Positions 7,795-16,846 of a stretch of DNA of 55,173 nucleotides are shown here, piece after piece. The stretch is taken from positions 1 through 55,173 of the forward strand of contig JAICQR010000004.1 of NCBI GenBank assembly GCA_025937755.1. The letters are read 5' to 3'. The stretch comes from Gemmatimonadales bacterium. GTDB taxonomy: Bacteria; Gemmatimonadota; Gemmatimonadetes; Gemmatimonadales; GWC2-71-9. The notes below the pieces were generated by a model. It saw only the letters and a program-made list of their open reading frames with translations. It had not been told where the DNA came from and did no database searches. A program made the translations under genes and the position numbers. Position 1 is the stretch's first letter. Each line of letters opens with the position of its first letter.

Positions 7795-8225
7795 CTCAGC
7801 TTGCGCTGCTCCTCTGCGCGCCGGTAACGCTCCCGCTCTTCATCGGTTTCAGCCACCAGCCGCGGCACTCGCCGCGGCTTTCCCTTGTCATCCAGCGCGA
7901 CAAACACCACGTGCGCCGTGTGGGTGTGACGCCGGGTGCCGGTGCTTACCTGCTCCGCGTGCACCTCGACAGTGATGTCCATCGAGGAGTTGCCCACGAA
8001 GTCCACCGCGGCAGTGCAGGTCACCAGCTCGCCCAGGTGGATCGGCTCCCGGAAGTCCATTCGCTCGATGCTGGCCGTGACCGCGATGCCACCCGCGTGC
8101 CGGATGGCCGCCACCGCCGCGGCCTGGTCGACCAGCGCCAGCAAGTCACCGCCGAAGAGGTCGCCCCGAACGTTCTGCATATGGGGCATGACGAACGTGG
8201 TGAGTTCGCTGCGGGAGCGGGACAT
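7782..8225 (-). CDS. acyl-CoA thioesterase, YciA-like hotdog fold
   Basis: A 147-aa hotdog-fold hydrolase of acyl-CoA esters. Family features are N-terminal FVMPHMQNVRGDLFGGDLLALVDQ with the catalytic Asp region, SIERMDFREPIHLGELVT in the middle, and ITVEVHAEQVSTG followed by HTAHVVFVALD. The tail after about residue 125 is Arg/Glu-rich and charged. The start is ATG 8225 or the in-frame ATG 8240; neither has a strong ribosome site. The reading frame continues upstream only through repeat sequence. Confidence 0.85.
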   Translation of the reverse strand: MSRSRSELTTFVMPHMQNVRGDLFGGDLLALVDQAAAVAAIRHAGGIAVTASIERMDFREPIHLGELVTCTAAVDFVGNSSMDITVEVHAEQVSTGTRRHTHTAHVVFVALDDKGKPRRVPRLVAETDEERERYRRAEEQRKLRRPK

Positions 8226-8252
8226 CGGGCGTGATTCCATAGGACGAAGGCA

Positions 8253-8338
8253 GTGTTGGAGTGTGGAAGTATGAGAGTGTGGAAGTCTTGGGCAGTATGG
8301 TACTCCTACACTCCCACACCCCCACACTCCCACACTTC
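8253..8338. repeat. inverted tandem repeats upstream of the thioesterase gene
   Basis: The left arm (8253-8286) carries GTGTGGAAGT-type units; the right arm (8302-8338) is its approximate reverse complement, with ACACTCCC units. It lies between nadE (ending at 8339) and the thioesterase on the same strand. The right arm touches the nadE TAA, so it could act as a hairpin downstream of nadE. Confidence 0.75.
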
Positions 8339-10132
8339 TTAGTAGTCCACCGGCCTCAGGTAGTACTCCCCGATTGCCGTCTGGCTCACCATCGCGACGG
8401 TGGGCAGACGCCGCTTCCAGTGAGTGGACTCGAGCCGGGTGCGGACCAGCTCGATCTCCGCGTCGCTGTAGCCCAGCAGGGCAATGTCGGCCGGGCGATA
8501 GCCCAGCAACAGCCAGTGCAGGATGTGATCGGCGCGGGCGTAGGTGATGCCGAAGTCGCCTTCGTCGGTCTGGCCCTGGACCAGGTCCGCGCTGGCAGGC
8601 TTGTCCACGATCACACTCGGCACGCCGACATGGCGGGCCAGGTCCCACACCTGCGACTTGAAGAGATCGCCCAGCGGATTCACCGGCGGTGAATCGTCGG
8701 CGTGCCAGGTGAAATATCCGAAGAGCCGCTCGGTCTTGTTTCCGGTGCCGAGCGGCAGCGCGCCGAGTGCCGATGAGAGATCGAACAGCGTGATCATGCG
8801 GGTTCGGGCCATCACGTTGCCAAGACGGCCCGGCGTGGTGGGCTCACCGATGTCCGCGGCGAGCGCGTCCACGGCATTGGAGATGTCCACCGTCCGGAGC
8901 TCGATGCCCAGTTCCCTCGCCACCAGGTCGGCGTGCGTCAGGCTGTCGCTGCTGGAGGCGTGGTACGGCATGCGCACCCCGATGACGTTCTCGGGCCCCA
9001 GCGCTTCCGCGGCGAGGTATGCCACCAGCGAACTGTCCACCCCGCCCGAAAGCCCGAGGATGCCCTTCTTGAATCCCCGGCGCCTTACGACTTCGTCCCT
9101 GAGGAACTCGACCAGCCAGCGACGAGTCAGTTCGGCCTCGATGGCGAGCGGGTCTTCCGCACCGCTTGGCAGGATGGCACGGCCGCTCGGCACTCGGGTC
9201 GCCCAGCGGCGGTCCCTGGAGCCGGTCTGAACACCCTCAGCGTTCGCGCTGCCGGTGCGGTCCTTGCCGTCCCACGCCTGCAGCAGGTGGGGCAGCCGCA
9301 TTTCCAGGTCGGACAGCAGTGGCAGGTCGGCGCGCGCACGCGCGATCTCGCCCAGATGAAGCCTGGACGACAGCACCGCATCCTCGAACACCGGCGCGCG
9401 AGCGATCAGTTCGCCCCGCGGGCCCGCCACCAGCGAGCCGCCGGGAAAGGCCTTGCCGCCCTCGAATCCCACCAGTTGCGCCACGGCCACGAATATGCCG
9501 TGCTCGCCGGCGACATCCCGGGCGATTCGCTCCCAGCGGCTCAAGCTCGAGGGACGTTCCTCGTCGGCATCGGGCTGTATCCCCCGCGCCGGGCTGGCGC
9601 TGGGCACCAGAAGCACTTCCGCGCCATCCAGCGCCGCGAACATCGGCATCACGCTGTGCCAGACGTCCTCACAGATGAGCATCGCCGCGCGTCCCCAGCT
9701 GGTGTCGAACGCCTCGACCGATCGGCCCGGCTCGACGAAGCGCTCCTCGTCGAAGACCCCGTACGTGGGCAGGAAGACCTTGCGATGAATGTGACGAATC
9801 CCGGGGTCGGAGCCCCCCAGCGAGGCGTAAATGGCGGAGTTGTGGAGGCGATTCTGGTGCAGCTCAAAGAACCCGAGGGAGACATCCACCGGCGGCGCGC
9901 CACTCGACTGATGCACGCTCCGGAGGTCCTCGAAGAGCTGGTCCGCGGTGAGCGACGATTCGCGCACGCCGCCCTCGAGGAAGTAACCGGTGAGGGCCGA
10001 CTCCGGCGCCAGCAGGAGATCGGGTGGCTCGGGCCACGCGCCGACTTCACGGAATACCTCGCCCAGGCGGGCAAGGTTGTCCTTGTAGGCGCCCTTCCGG
10101 GGCCGTACCTGCGCGATGGCGAGGCGGAGCAT
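8339..10132 (-). CDS. nadE: glutamine-dependent NAD+ synthetase
   Basis: Two-domain enzyme making NAD from deamido-NAD, ATP and glutamine, 597 aa. The N-terminal nitrilase-type amidase has its Glu-Lys-Cys triad in LLLAPESALTGY (Glu44), HRKVFLPTYG and LICEDVWH. The C-terminal synthetase begins near residue 350 with the PP-loop LGLSGGVDSS, followed by GTGNKTERLFGYFTWHADD and the P2-type segment KPASADLVQGQTDEGDFG. The Ala/Gly-rich joint near residues 280-320 is less conserved. It is transcribed alone and divergently from the DUF442 gene. Confidence 0.95.
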   Translation of the reverse strand: MLRLAIAQVRPRKGAYKDNLARLGEVFREVGAWPEPPDLLLAPESALTGYFLEGGVRESSLTADQLFEDLRSVHQSSGAPPVDVSLGFFELHQNRLHNSAIYASLGGSDPGIRHIHRKVFLPTYGVFDEERFVEPGRSVEAFDTSWGRAAMLICEDVWHSVMPMFAALDGAEVLLVPSASPARGIQPDADEERPSSLSRWERIARDVAGEHGIFVAVAQLVGFEGGKAFPGGSLVAGPRGELIARAPVFEDAVLSSRLHLGEIARARADLPLLSDLEMRLPHLLQAWDGKDRTGSANAEGVQTGSRDRRWATRVPSGRAILPSGAEDPLAIEAELTRRWLVEFLRDEVVRRRGFKKGILGLSGGVDSSLVAYLAAEALGPENVIGVRMPYHASSSDSLTHADLVARELGIELRTVDISNAVDALAADIGEPTTPGRLGNVMARTRMITLFDLSSALGALPLGTGNKTERLFGYFTWHADDSPPVNPLGDLFKSQVWDLARHVGVPSVIVDKPASADLVQGQTDEGDFGITYARADHILHWLLLGYRPADIALLGYSDAEIELVRTRLESTHWKRRLPTVAMVSQTAIGEYYLRPVDY

Positions 10133-10142
10133 GAGACAAAGA

Positions 10143-10200
10143 TAGCTTCGAGCTTCTGGCTGCGAGCCTCGAGGCTTGAAGCTCGGCGCTCGAAGCTATA
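10143..10200. repeat. palindromic short repeats in the nadE/DUF442 divergent promoter region
   Basis: Units related to AGCTTCGAGC occur on the left and their complement GCTCGAAGCT on the right. The outer arms TAGCTTCGAGC and GCTCGAAGCTA pair perfectly. It fills almost the whole gap between the divergent starts at 10132 and 10209, so any promoters must lie in or next to the repeat. Confidence 0.75.
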
Positions 10201-10208
10201 TTTCACTC

Positions 10209-10670
10209 ATGTCCAAGCTTCTCGATTCGGTCAGCGCGATCCCCAACGCTCATGAGCCCGCCCCGGGCCTGATCACCAGTGGCCAGCCCAGCGAGCAGCA
10301 GCTGCGGGACTTCGCTGCCGCTGGTGGCAAGGTGGTGCTCGACATCCGCGACCCCATGGAAGTGCGCCCCTTCGATGAGCCGGCCCTGGCTCGCGAGCTG
10401 GGGCTCGAGTACATCAACGTGCCGGTCTCGGCCGGCGCCGCCAGCGAGGAAAAGCTCGACCGGATCCTGGCCGCGGTGCGCGAGCACCGGGATCAGCCCA
10501 TGCTATTCCATTGTGGCAGCGCCAACCGGGTGGGCGGCGCACTGCTGCCCTGGTTCATCCTCGACCAGAAGATGGACGCTGATGCCGCGACCGAAGCAGC
10601 GATGCAGGTGGGACTCAGGAGTCCGGAATTCCTGGCGTGGGGAATGGACTACGCAGGATCGCACGGGTAA
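10209..10670 (+). CDS. DUF442 / beta-lactamase hydrolase-like phosphatase-fold protein
   Basis: A 153-aa protein with a PTP-like fold. It shows N-terminal GLITSGQPSEQQLRDFAAAGGKVVLDIR, typical of the DUF442 family, and the active-site loop HCGSANRVGG (Cys-x4-Arg, as in many DUF442 members rather than the Cys-x5-Arg of classical tyrosine phosphatases). The substrate is unknown. ATG 10209 is used; an in-frame upstream start lies in the repeat block. A strong hairpin follows the stop. Confidence 0.82.
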   Translation: MSKLLDSVSAIPNAHEPAPGLITSGQPSEQQLRDFAAAGGKVVLDIRDPMEVRPFDEPALARELGLEYINVPVSAGAASEEKLDRILAAVREHRDQPMLFHCGSANRVGGALLPWFILDQKMDADAATEAAMQVGLRSPEFLAWGMDYAGSHG

Positions 10671-10677
10671 TAAACGG

Positions 10678-10705
10678 CGGGGGCAGTGCATTCGCACTGC
10701 CCCCG
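10678..10705. terminator. hairpin terminator between convergent genes
   Basis: A perfect 12-bp stem (CGGGGGCAGTGC / GCACTGCCCCCG) with an ATTC loop, 7 nt after the DUF442 stop and 36 nt before the end of the opposing gene. There is no T tract on either side, so termination may be weak or Rho-assisted. The symmetric position suits both genes. Confidence 0.7.
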
Positions 10706-10741
10706 TCGCCTCTCTCAGCACTCAAACTACAAAATCCCCGG

Positions 10742-12232
10742 CTATCTGGGCCCGCGCCGTCCACTGCTGCCCCCGGAACTGCGGGCCGGTGCGGAACTGC
10801 TGCCTGACGATCGACTGGGCGATGCGGCCCGGCTGGGGCTGGGCGAAGAGCGGCCAGCGCTGCTACGGCTGGGCGCGGCACTCCGCGTCGGCTCGGCGGC
10901 TCGGCTGCTCGGCTCGACGCGGCGAGGTTCGGCGCGGCGAGGTTCGGCGCGGCTCGACGGCTCGGCGGCTTGGCGGCTCGGCTCCACCCTTCGAGGTTCG
11001 GCCCGCCGAGGCTCAGCCCGCTCGATGTTGGGACGCACCCGTTCCGATTCTACCTGCCGGTCGGGAACCGCCTTGCGAGAGCGGATCCGCTCGTTGCTGC
11101 TGGGCTCCACTCGCCGCGGCGTGGTTGCACGAGCCGGCTCTGCCTTGTTGGTCTCGGCCTGGCGCGACTCCACTCGACGCCGCTCCGGCCGGTCCGGCTC
11201 TGCCTGTGCCGGGGGCAGTGCAGCCCGTCGTGGCGAAGCTTCGTTGTTCCGGTCGCCCAACTGGGTGTTGACCAGGGGCGAGCGGCCGGCGTCGCCGCTA
11301 GTGACGGCGCGCCGAGCCGGTGCGGCGGGATTGTAAACCGTGTTCACGGCCCGCACGGATTCTGCCGAACGGTCGCGATAGGCCAGGCCATCCCACCGGC
11401 GGTCGTCCTGCTTGAACTGCGACGGCGTGGTGTAGCGCGGCCGATAGCTGCCGTAGTAGTCGCCCGGACGGTAGCCGTAATAGCTCGGATACCGGGGATA
11501 GCTGTAATGCGGGTAGTAATACGCCGGCCAGTAGCCGCGATGGTAGCCATACCCGTAGCCGAACGGATCGTAGTAGTCGCCGATGTGGATCGAAATCGAG
11601 CTGCCACGATACCGGTTGTAGTAGTACGGATCGCAGCTGTACGAGTAGTAACTCCAGCGACCGCAGTACGAATCGTAGTAGTAGACCGGGCTGACGTACG
11701 AGACCGGCGCATACGCGACGTCCGCGTAATCATTGACGATGTACGTGGCGAGGTCGTAATCGTAGCCGCCCTGCGCCATCCGGCTGGCGATTCCGGTCAG
11801 CACTGCCTCTTCGTCGCCGCGGGCGTCGCGCACATTGAGCGCGTCGTAGTCCCAGTGACGATTGAGGCTGTACTCCCCAAACCGGAATGGGTCACGGGAG
11901 ACAGCCGCCAGCACCACGCCGCGGCCGCTCTCCTCTTCGACCATGAACAGCCGGTCGTCGCCGCCCCGGTCGCGAAGCTCGTAGCTGCGGCGACCGCGCA
12001 CCCAGGTGTCGTCGTCAGGGTCGATGGGGTACAGCACCCGAACGCGGCCGTCGGGATCGGCGTGCAGCACGACGAGGTAGCCGTCGTCCTCCACCCGAAC
12101 CTTGACCCTGGCGTAATCGCCTCGCTCGTATCGGCCCGCCTCGTTGAGCGTGATCCTCACCGCAGGATCGTCCTGGACCGCCGACGACGGGCTCGGCGCC
12201 AGCACCGCTAGCAGGGCAAATGAAAGAAACAT
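10742..12232 (-). CDS. secreted DUF4384-like protein with Tyr-rich centre and Arg/Pro/Glu repeat tail
   Basis: A 496-aa exported protein in three parts. A signal peptide (MFLSFALLAVLAPSPSSA) leads to a domain of about 130 residues resembling DUF4384 (VRITLNEAGRYERGDYARV, then GYLVVLHADPDGRVRVLYP). Residues about 170-270 are extremely Tyr/Pro/Gly-rich (SPVYYYDSYCGRWSYYSYS). From about residue 330 the tail is a low-complexity Arg/Ser/Ala/Pro/Glu sequence with repeated RAEPRR and RVEPS units, ending in Ser/Gly/Arg. GGAGG sits about 5 nt before the ATG. It may be a surface or matrix protein; the tail DNA carries GGCTCGGC octamers like those of the repeats at 1806 and 2254. Confidence 0.75.
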   Translation of the reverse strand: MFLSFALLAVLAPSPSSAVQDDPAVRITLNEAGRYERGDYARVKVRVEDDGYLVVLHADPDGRVRVLYPIDPDDDTWVRGRRSYELRDRGGDDRLFMVEEESGRGVVLAAVSRDPFRFGEYSLNRHWDYDALNVRDARGDEEAVLTGIASRMAQGGYDYDLATYIVNDYADVAYAPVSYVSPVYYYDSYCGRWSYYSYSCDPYYYNRYRGSSISIHIGDYYDPFGYGYGYHRGYWPAYYYPHYSYPRYPSYYGYRPGDYYGSYRPRYTTPSQFKQDDRRWDGLAYRDRSAESVRAVNTVYNPAAPARRAVTSGDAGRSPLVNTQLGDRNNEASPRRAALPPAQAEPDRPERRRVESRQAETNKAEPARATTPRRVEPSSNERIRSRKAVPDRQVESERVRPNIERAEPRRAEPRRVEPSRQAAEPSSRAEPRRAEPRRVEPSSRAAEPTRSAAPSRSSAGRSSPSPSRAASPSRSSGSSSAPARSSGGSSGRRGPR

Positions 12233-12397
12233 GGGGCCTCCAGGAGGCGATCAGACACTTGGGTATAAGGAACGGCGCCAAACGTTGCGAAGGACGTGCC
12301 AGACACCCAAGTTACTGTCACTCAATGATTTGACGATTTCAGCCGCAGGCCAAACGTCCCCCGCCCGGGACGTCCAGCCGCGCGGGCGAGCGACACC

Positions 12398-12778
12398 TCA
12401 GCCGCGGCGTTCCCAGCACATCCGCATCTCGGAAATCCGCTCGCCCTCGGTCTCGCAGAAAATGCTGCCCCGGACATCGGTCCACTGGCCGGTGCGGCGC
12501 CGTCGAAACACGCACTTGAATTCGGTACTGAACCAGGGCCCGGCCACGTAGATCTCGCCTGACGAGAACGTGGCTTCCGATTGATGATACGGCGTTTCGA
12601 GCCAGTACTTCCCGATGGACTCCTTCCCCTTCAGCGGCGCACTGAACGGGGTTTCCACAAACACCGCCTCTTCCGTAAAAACGGATAGCAGCAAGGCAAT
12701 GTTCCCCTTGGCCCATCCCTTGCCAAACGTGTCGACGAGCTGTCGCCCAAGGGCCCCTATATCGATGCCGGTTTCCAT
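12398..12778 (-). CDS. SnoaL/DUF4440-like (NTF2 fold) protein
   Basis: A 126-aa protein with the NTF2-like pattern: helical LGRQLVDTFGKGWAKGNIALLLSVFTEEAVFVETPF, a short strand pair, and GKESIGKYW, followed by beta strands ending ISEMRMCWERR. Such domains are either small enzymes or ligand binders; no catalytic residues can be assigned. The ATG at 12778 overlaps the ATG of the divergent glycosidase gene in the shared sequence CATG, leaving no intergenic promoter space. Confidence 0.7.
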   Translation of the reverse strand: METGIDIGALGRQLVDTFGKGWAKGNIALLLSVFTEEAVFVETPFSAPLKGKESIGKYWLETPYHQSEATFSSGEIYVAGPWFSTEFKCVFRRRRTGQWTDVRGSIFCETEGERISEMRMCWERRG

Positions 12779-15380
12779 GCTTCGCAAGTTACCTGCGTTC
12801 ACTCGGTTGCGCCGTGCCTTCGCCCTGGGGGCGCTCGCACTGGTGCTGCCACTGGCGCCGGCGTCCGCGCAGGACTGCCCGGCGGCTTCAGGCGGGTCGT
12901 CGGCGCGTGGCTGGGAAGCCTGGCGCGGCGACTCGATTGAGGAGGCTGCCCGACGGTTCCGCCAGGCGTTGTCGCTCTGCAGCCGCAATCTCGACGCCAC
13001 AGTGGGGCTTGGCTTCGTGGAGTTGCGGCAAGGCAATCCTCATCGTGCCGATACCCTCTTCTCGGCTGTCACCCGCCGAGACTCGCTCAATCTCGATGCC
13101 TGGACCGGCCTCGCGCTGGCGCGCGAGCGAACCGGCCAGCGGGCCGGCGCCATCGCCGCAGCACTCCGGGTCGTCGAGCGCGATTCCACCAACGCCACGG
13201 CCGTCGCGGTGCTCAACCGCCAGGATCCAGAATGGCGGAGGGCAGCCCCCCTCGCATCGCCCAGACCAGCGACGCTGCAACTCACCGCGCGTACCCGGGG
13301 ACGGGACTTCGAAATCCTGGGCGACACCGGGTGGCGCCGGTTCTGGATCAAGGGAATCAATCTCGGCGCGGCGCTGCCAGGGCGATTCCCCTCGGAGTTT
13401 CCCCGTGACTCCACGCTGTATGCCAGCTGGCTCGCGATGATGGCGGAGATGAATGCCAACACGGTTCGGCTGTACACCATCCTGCCGCCCGAGTTCTATC
13501 GCGCGCTGCGGGGCTGGAATCAGGCCCATCCCGACCGCACACTGTGGCTGATGCACGGCGTGTGGACCGAGCTCCCGCCGCGCCACCAGTTCGACGAGCC
13601 GGAATGGGAAGCCGGGTTCGTCGCCGAGACCAGGCGAGTGGTGGACGTGGTGCATGGCACCACGATGCTGGAGCCACGGCCGGGACACGCGAGCGGCCGC
13701 TATGACGCCGATGTCGCCCGCTGGACGCTGGGCTACATCGTGGGCCGCGAGTGGGAGCCGTACGCGGTTGCGGCGTTCGACTCCGCCGATGCCCAGCGAG
13801 CAGATTGGCGCGGCCGCTTCCTGCAGGCGAAGCAGGCGCCCGCGATGGAACGCTGGCTGGCGCGGATCATCGACGGGATGCTGGCGTACGAGTTCGAGCA
13901 ATATCATGCGCTTCGGCCGGTTGCCTGGACCAACTGGCCGACGCTCGATCCGCTGACCCATCCGACCGAGGCGACCGGCGCCGAGGAGCGAGCGCTTCGC
14001 GAGCAGGCTGGCCGGCCGCTGGCCCGGGAGACGCTCGAGTACGACAACGACCTGCTCGGGCTCGACGCCAACCTGGTGCTGCCGGCTCCTGCAAACCCCG
14101 CAGGCGTGTTCGCCAGCTACCACGCGTATCCGTATTATCCCGACTTCATGACCCAGGATCCCGGTTATTCCCGGGCGCGCTCGCGTGAGGGTCGGTCCAA
14201 CTATGCCGGCTACCTGCGGGCGCTGGTGCGGCATCACGAGGGAATGCCGGTCCTGATCGCCGAATACGGTGTGCCGTCGAGCCGCGGAAACGCGCACCTG
14301 CAGGCGCAGGGGTTCGATCACGGAGGGCACGACGAGGCGGCCCAGGCGCGGATCGACGGTCGTCTCACGCGCGAGCTGCACGAGACCGGCACCGCGGGCG
14401 GCATCCTGTTCGCGTGGATCGATGAGTGGTTCAAGAAGAACTGGGTGGTGATCGACTTCGAGATCCCGCTGGAGAACACTCGCCGCTGGCACAACGTGAT
14501 GGATGCCGAGCAGCACTACGGCATGCTGGCCATGGTGGCAGGTGATTCCGCCGCCCGTCCAGTGCTGGGCGGCGACCCGTCACGATGGAGCTCGATGCCG
14601 GTGGTGGCGCGGCGAATGGCCTCAGCCGGGATGCCCATGACCCTCAGGGTATCCAGCGATGCGTCGTTCGTCTATCTCGGCATCGAGATGGACAGCAGCT
14701 TCGCGTGGGCCACCCATGGGCTGGAAATCGGCATCGATACCTGGAACGAGTCGCTGGGGCAGCATCAGTTGCCTCGCAGCGGAGTCTCCCAAGGCATGGG
14801 ATTCGAGTTCGTGCTGGACCTGGCCTCACCTGACAGTGGCGCGATGAAGGTCCTGCCGGAGTACAATCGCTACGCCGCGCTGGATGAGTCGGGCGACGAC
14901 CACGGCCAATTTCATCGGCGGCCCATCAGGGTAACGGACCGGGACGACGGCCGGTTCGACCCGATGCTGGTGGTGACCAACCGGGCGCGATACGGGAGGG
15001 ATGGGACCTTCTACGAGGCGCAGCAGGTGGACCGGGGCCGGCTGGCGTTCGGCACCGAGGAGCAATCGACGCTCAACGACTGGTATCACGACGCGAAGGC
15101 TGGGCTGATAGAGGTTCGCCTCCCCTGGGACCTGCTCAACGTGACTGATCCGTCGAGCAGGACGCTGCTGCTGGATCGCTCCAGCGAGGGACCGTTCGGC
15201 ACCGCCAGGGCGGAGGACTTTCACTTCATGGTTGTCGCGTACGACCACCGCAGTGGCGCTCCGGTTCAGCTGGCGCAGTCGAGCGGCTGGCGCTGGGCCG
15301 GGTGGGATGAACCCGAGTGGCACGTGCGGGTGAAGCCGGTGTATGACTCAATGCGCACAACCTGGAAGGAGCTGCCATGA
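12777..15380 (+). CDS. secreted TPR protein with clan GH-A-like glycosidase domain
   Basis: An 867-aa exported protein. The signal peptide (MLRKLPAFTRLRRAFALGALALVLPLAPASA) is followed by about 120 residues of TPR-like helices. A TIM-barrel-type region begins near residue 180 (FWIKGINLGAALPGRFPSEF). Likely catalytic acids are Glu325 in VGREWEP and Glu496 in LIAEYGVPSSRG, the spacing expected for a clan GH-A retaining hydrolase, with the Trp strand GGILFAWIDEWF near residue 550. The first motif has Arg-Glu where clan A usually has Asn-Glu. The C-terminal third looks like a CBM9-type beta-sandwich. The gene overlaps the next, a TPR-barrel, by 4 nt. Confidence 0.7.
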   Translation: MLRKLPAFTRLRRAFALGALALVLPLAPASAQDCPAASGGSSARGWEAWRGDSIEEAARRFRQALSLCSRNLDATVGLGFVELRQGNPHRADTLFSAVTRRDSLNLDAWTGLALARERTGQRAGAIAAALRVVERDSTNATAVAVLNRQDPEWRRAAPLASPRPATLQLTARTRGRDFEILGDTGWRRFWIKGINLGAALPGRFPSEFPRDSTLYASWLAMMAEMNANTVRLYTILPPEFYRALRGWNQAHPDRTLWLMHGVWTELPPRHQFDEPEWEAGFVAETRRVVDVVHGTTMLEPRPGHASGRYDADVARWTLGYIVGREWEPYAVAAFDSADAQRADWRGRFLQAKQAPAMERWLARIIDGMLAYEFEQYHALRPVAWTNWPTLDPLTHPTEATGAEERALREQAGRPLARETLEYDNDLLGLDANLVLPAPANPAGVFASYHAYPYYPDFMTQDPGYSRARSREGRSNYAGYLRALVRHHEGMPVLIAEYGVPSSRGNAHLQAQGFDHGGHDEAAQARIDGRLTRELHETGTAGGILFAWIDEWFKKNWVVIDFEIPLENTRRWHNVMDAEQHYGMLAMVAGDSAARPVLGGDPSRWSSMPVVARRMASAGMPMTLRVSSDASFVYLGIEMDSSFAWATHGLEIGIDTWNESLGQHQLPRSGVSQGMGFEFVLDLASPDSGAMKVLPEYNRYAALDESGDDHGQFHRRPIRVTDRDDGRFDPMLVVTNRARYGRDGTFYEAQQVDRGRLAFGTEEQSTLNDWYHDAKAGLIEVRLPWDLLNVTDPSSRTLLLDRSSEGPFGTARAEDFHFMVVAYDHRSGAPVQLAQSSGWRWAGWDEPEWHVRVKPVYDSMRTTWKELP

Positions 15381-16846
15381 GGCGCACGTTCGTGCTGGTG
15401 ATCGCGGCGCTCGCAGTCGCAGGTGTGGCGCCGCTCGGGGCGCAGGTGGCGGAAGGCAACTCCCACTGGGAAGCGGGCCGCGTTGCCGAAGCGAAGGCAG
15501 CGTACGAGCGCGAACTCCTGGCCAACCCAGCGAGTGTGCGCTCACTCTTCCGCCTCGCCACGCTCGCTGCGCGCGACGGCAAGCTTGACTCGGCGCTGGT
15601 GCTCATCGCCCGGGCCCGCCTGGCAGAGCCGGCTGATCCCGATGTACGGCTGCTCGAAGCGCAGGTGCTCAGCTGGAAAGGCGACCTCGCCGGAGCAGAG
15701 GCGCGCTACGACTCGGTGATCGCGAGCCATCCTGAGCGGCTGGACGCACTTGCGGGGAGGGCGCAGGTGCTGTCGTGGGATGGACGGCTGGACCCGGCCA
15801 TTGGGCAGTACCAGCAGATCCTCCAGCGAGATAGCGGAAACGTCGCGGCGCGCCTCGGGCTGGCACAGGCGTGGTACTGGAAGGGGCGGCCGTCGCTGGC
15901 GGAGCCGCACGTGCGCCGGGTCCTCGAGCTGGCCCCCGATCACCAGATAGCCACGGCGCTGTCGCGGGATGTGTCGCGAAGCCGGAGGACGCTGGCGCAG
16001 CTCGAAGTCGGCTGGAGCGATGACTCCGACGACAACACCAGCTGGTGGGAGAGCGTGGCTCTCGCCGTGCCGATTGCGGACGGTATCCAAACCCGCGTCT
16101 CCGGCCGGCTGCAGCAATCAACAGGTGCAGGAAGCGCGCAGGGCAGTGCGCGACAGGTGGAAGGCGGCGTGCACGTGGCCCGGCCCAGCTGGGGAGTCTC
16201 GGCAGCAGCCGGCCTGCGGGTCCTTGAGCCAATACTGCAGGAGTCGCGCAAGGAACCGGGGTGGCAGGTGGGCGGGTACATCTCACCGGCCCGACAGTTC
16301 ACGCTGTCGGGCTCGTGGCTGCACACCGCATTCGACGAGACCGCGAGGCTGATAGCATCGGACATCGACTACAACATGCTGAATGGCAGTCTCGATATCG
16401 GGCTGTCGCAGAGCGCCAAGATGGGACTCGGTGGCGGCCATACCTGGTTCAGTGACGACAACCGGCGATATCACGCCGTGGTGGTTGTCTCCCAGACCAT
16501 CGCGCGCGACTTCACCGTGGGGGCGTTCGGGAGGCAGATGGGGTTTGATTTCGCGGCGCCGGAATACTTCTCACCGGGCCGTTTCCGGCTGCTGGAAGCC
16601 CGCGCCGGCTGGAGCCGGATTTGGCCGATGTGGGAGGCGTCGCTTTCCGGGGGCCTTGGAGGGCAGCAGCCGTTCGAAGACGCGGAGTGGCAGGCGGAGT
16701 GGCACGCCGAGTTGAGCGCGGCATTTCGTCCGATTGAGCGGCTCAAACTGGGGGCCTTCGGGGGAATCACCAACAGTGTGGAGCGGTCGGTGACGGGCGC
16801 GTACCGGTACCGCACCGCGGGCATCCGGATCGAACTCGGATTGTAG
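15377..16846 (+). CDS. TPR protein with YaiO-like outer-membrane beta-barrel
   Basis: A 489-aa exported protein. A signal peptide (MRRTFVLVIAALAVAGVAPLGAQ) is followed by about 170 residues of tetratricopeptide repeats (EGNSHWEAGRVAEAKAAYER, LLEAQVLSWKGDLAGAEARY). The remainder alternates in a beta-barrel pattern and ends in TAGIRIELGL, a terminal aromatic/hydrophobic strand like those of BAM substrates. This architecture resembles YaiO and, more distantly, the TPR-plus-barrel exporters PgaA and BcsC. The 4-nt overlap with the glycosidase gene suggests the pair acts on one polysaccharide; this is inference from context. Confidence 0.75.
   Translation: MRRTFVLVIAALAVAGVAPLGAQVAEGNSHWEAGRVAEAKAAYERELLANPASVRSLFRLATLAARDGKLDSALVLIARARLAEPADPDVRLLEAQVLSWKGDLAGAEARYDSVIASHPERLDALAGRAQVLSWDGRLDPAIGQYQQILQRDSGNVAARLGLAQAWYWKGRPSLAEPHVRRVLELAPDHQIATALSRDVSRSRRTLAQLEVGWSDDSDDNTSWWESVALAVPIADGIQTRVSGRLQQSTGAGSAQGSARQVEGGVHVARPSWGVSAAAGLRVLEPILQESRKEPGWQVGGYISPARQFTLSGSWLHTAFDETARLIASDIDYNMLNGSLDIGLSQSAKMGLGGGHTWFSDDNRRYHAVVVVSQTIARDFTVGAFGRQMGFDFAAPEYFSPGRFRLLEARAGWSRIWPMWEASLSGGLGGQQPFEDAEWQAEWHAELSAAFRPIERLKLGAFGGITNSVERSVTGAYRYRTAGIRIELGL

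Noticed and set aside
8933-10255. 440-aa plus-strand open frame
   Set aside because: Antisense shadow of nadE, with no domain; GC-rich genes often leave such frames.
12888-14516. 542-aa minus-strand open frame
   Set aside because: Antisense to the secreted glycosidase; no motif, and the sense frame has a clear signal peptide and family features.
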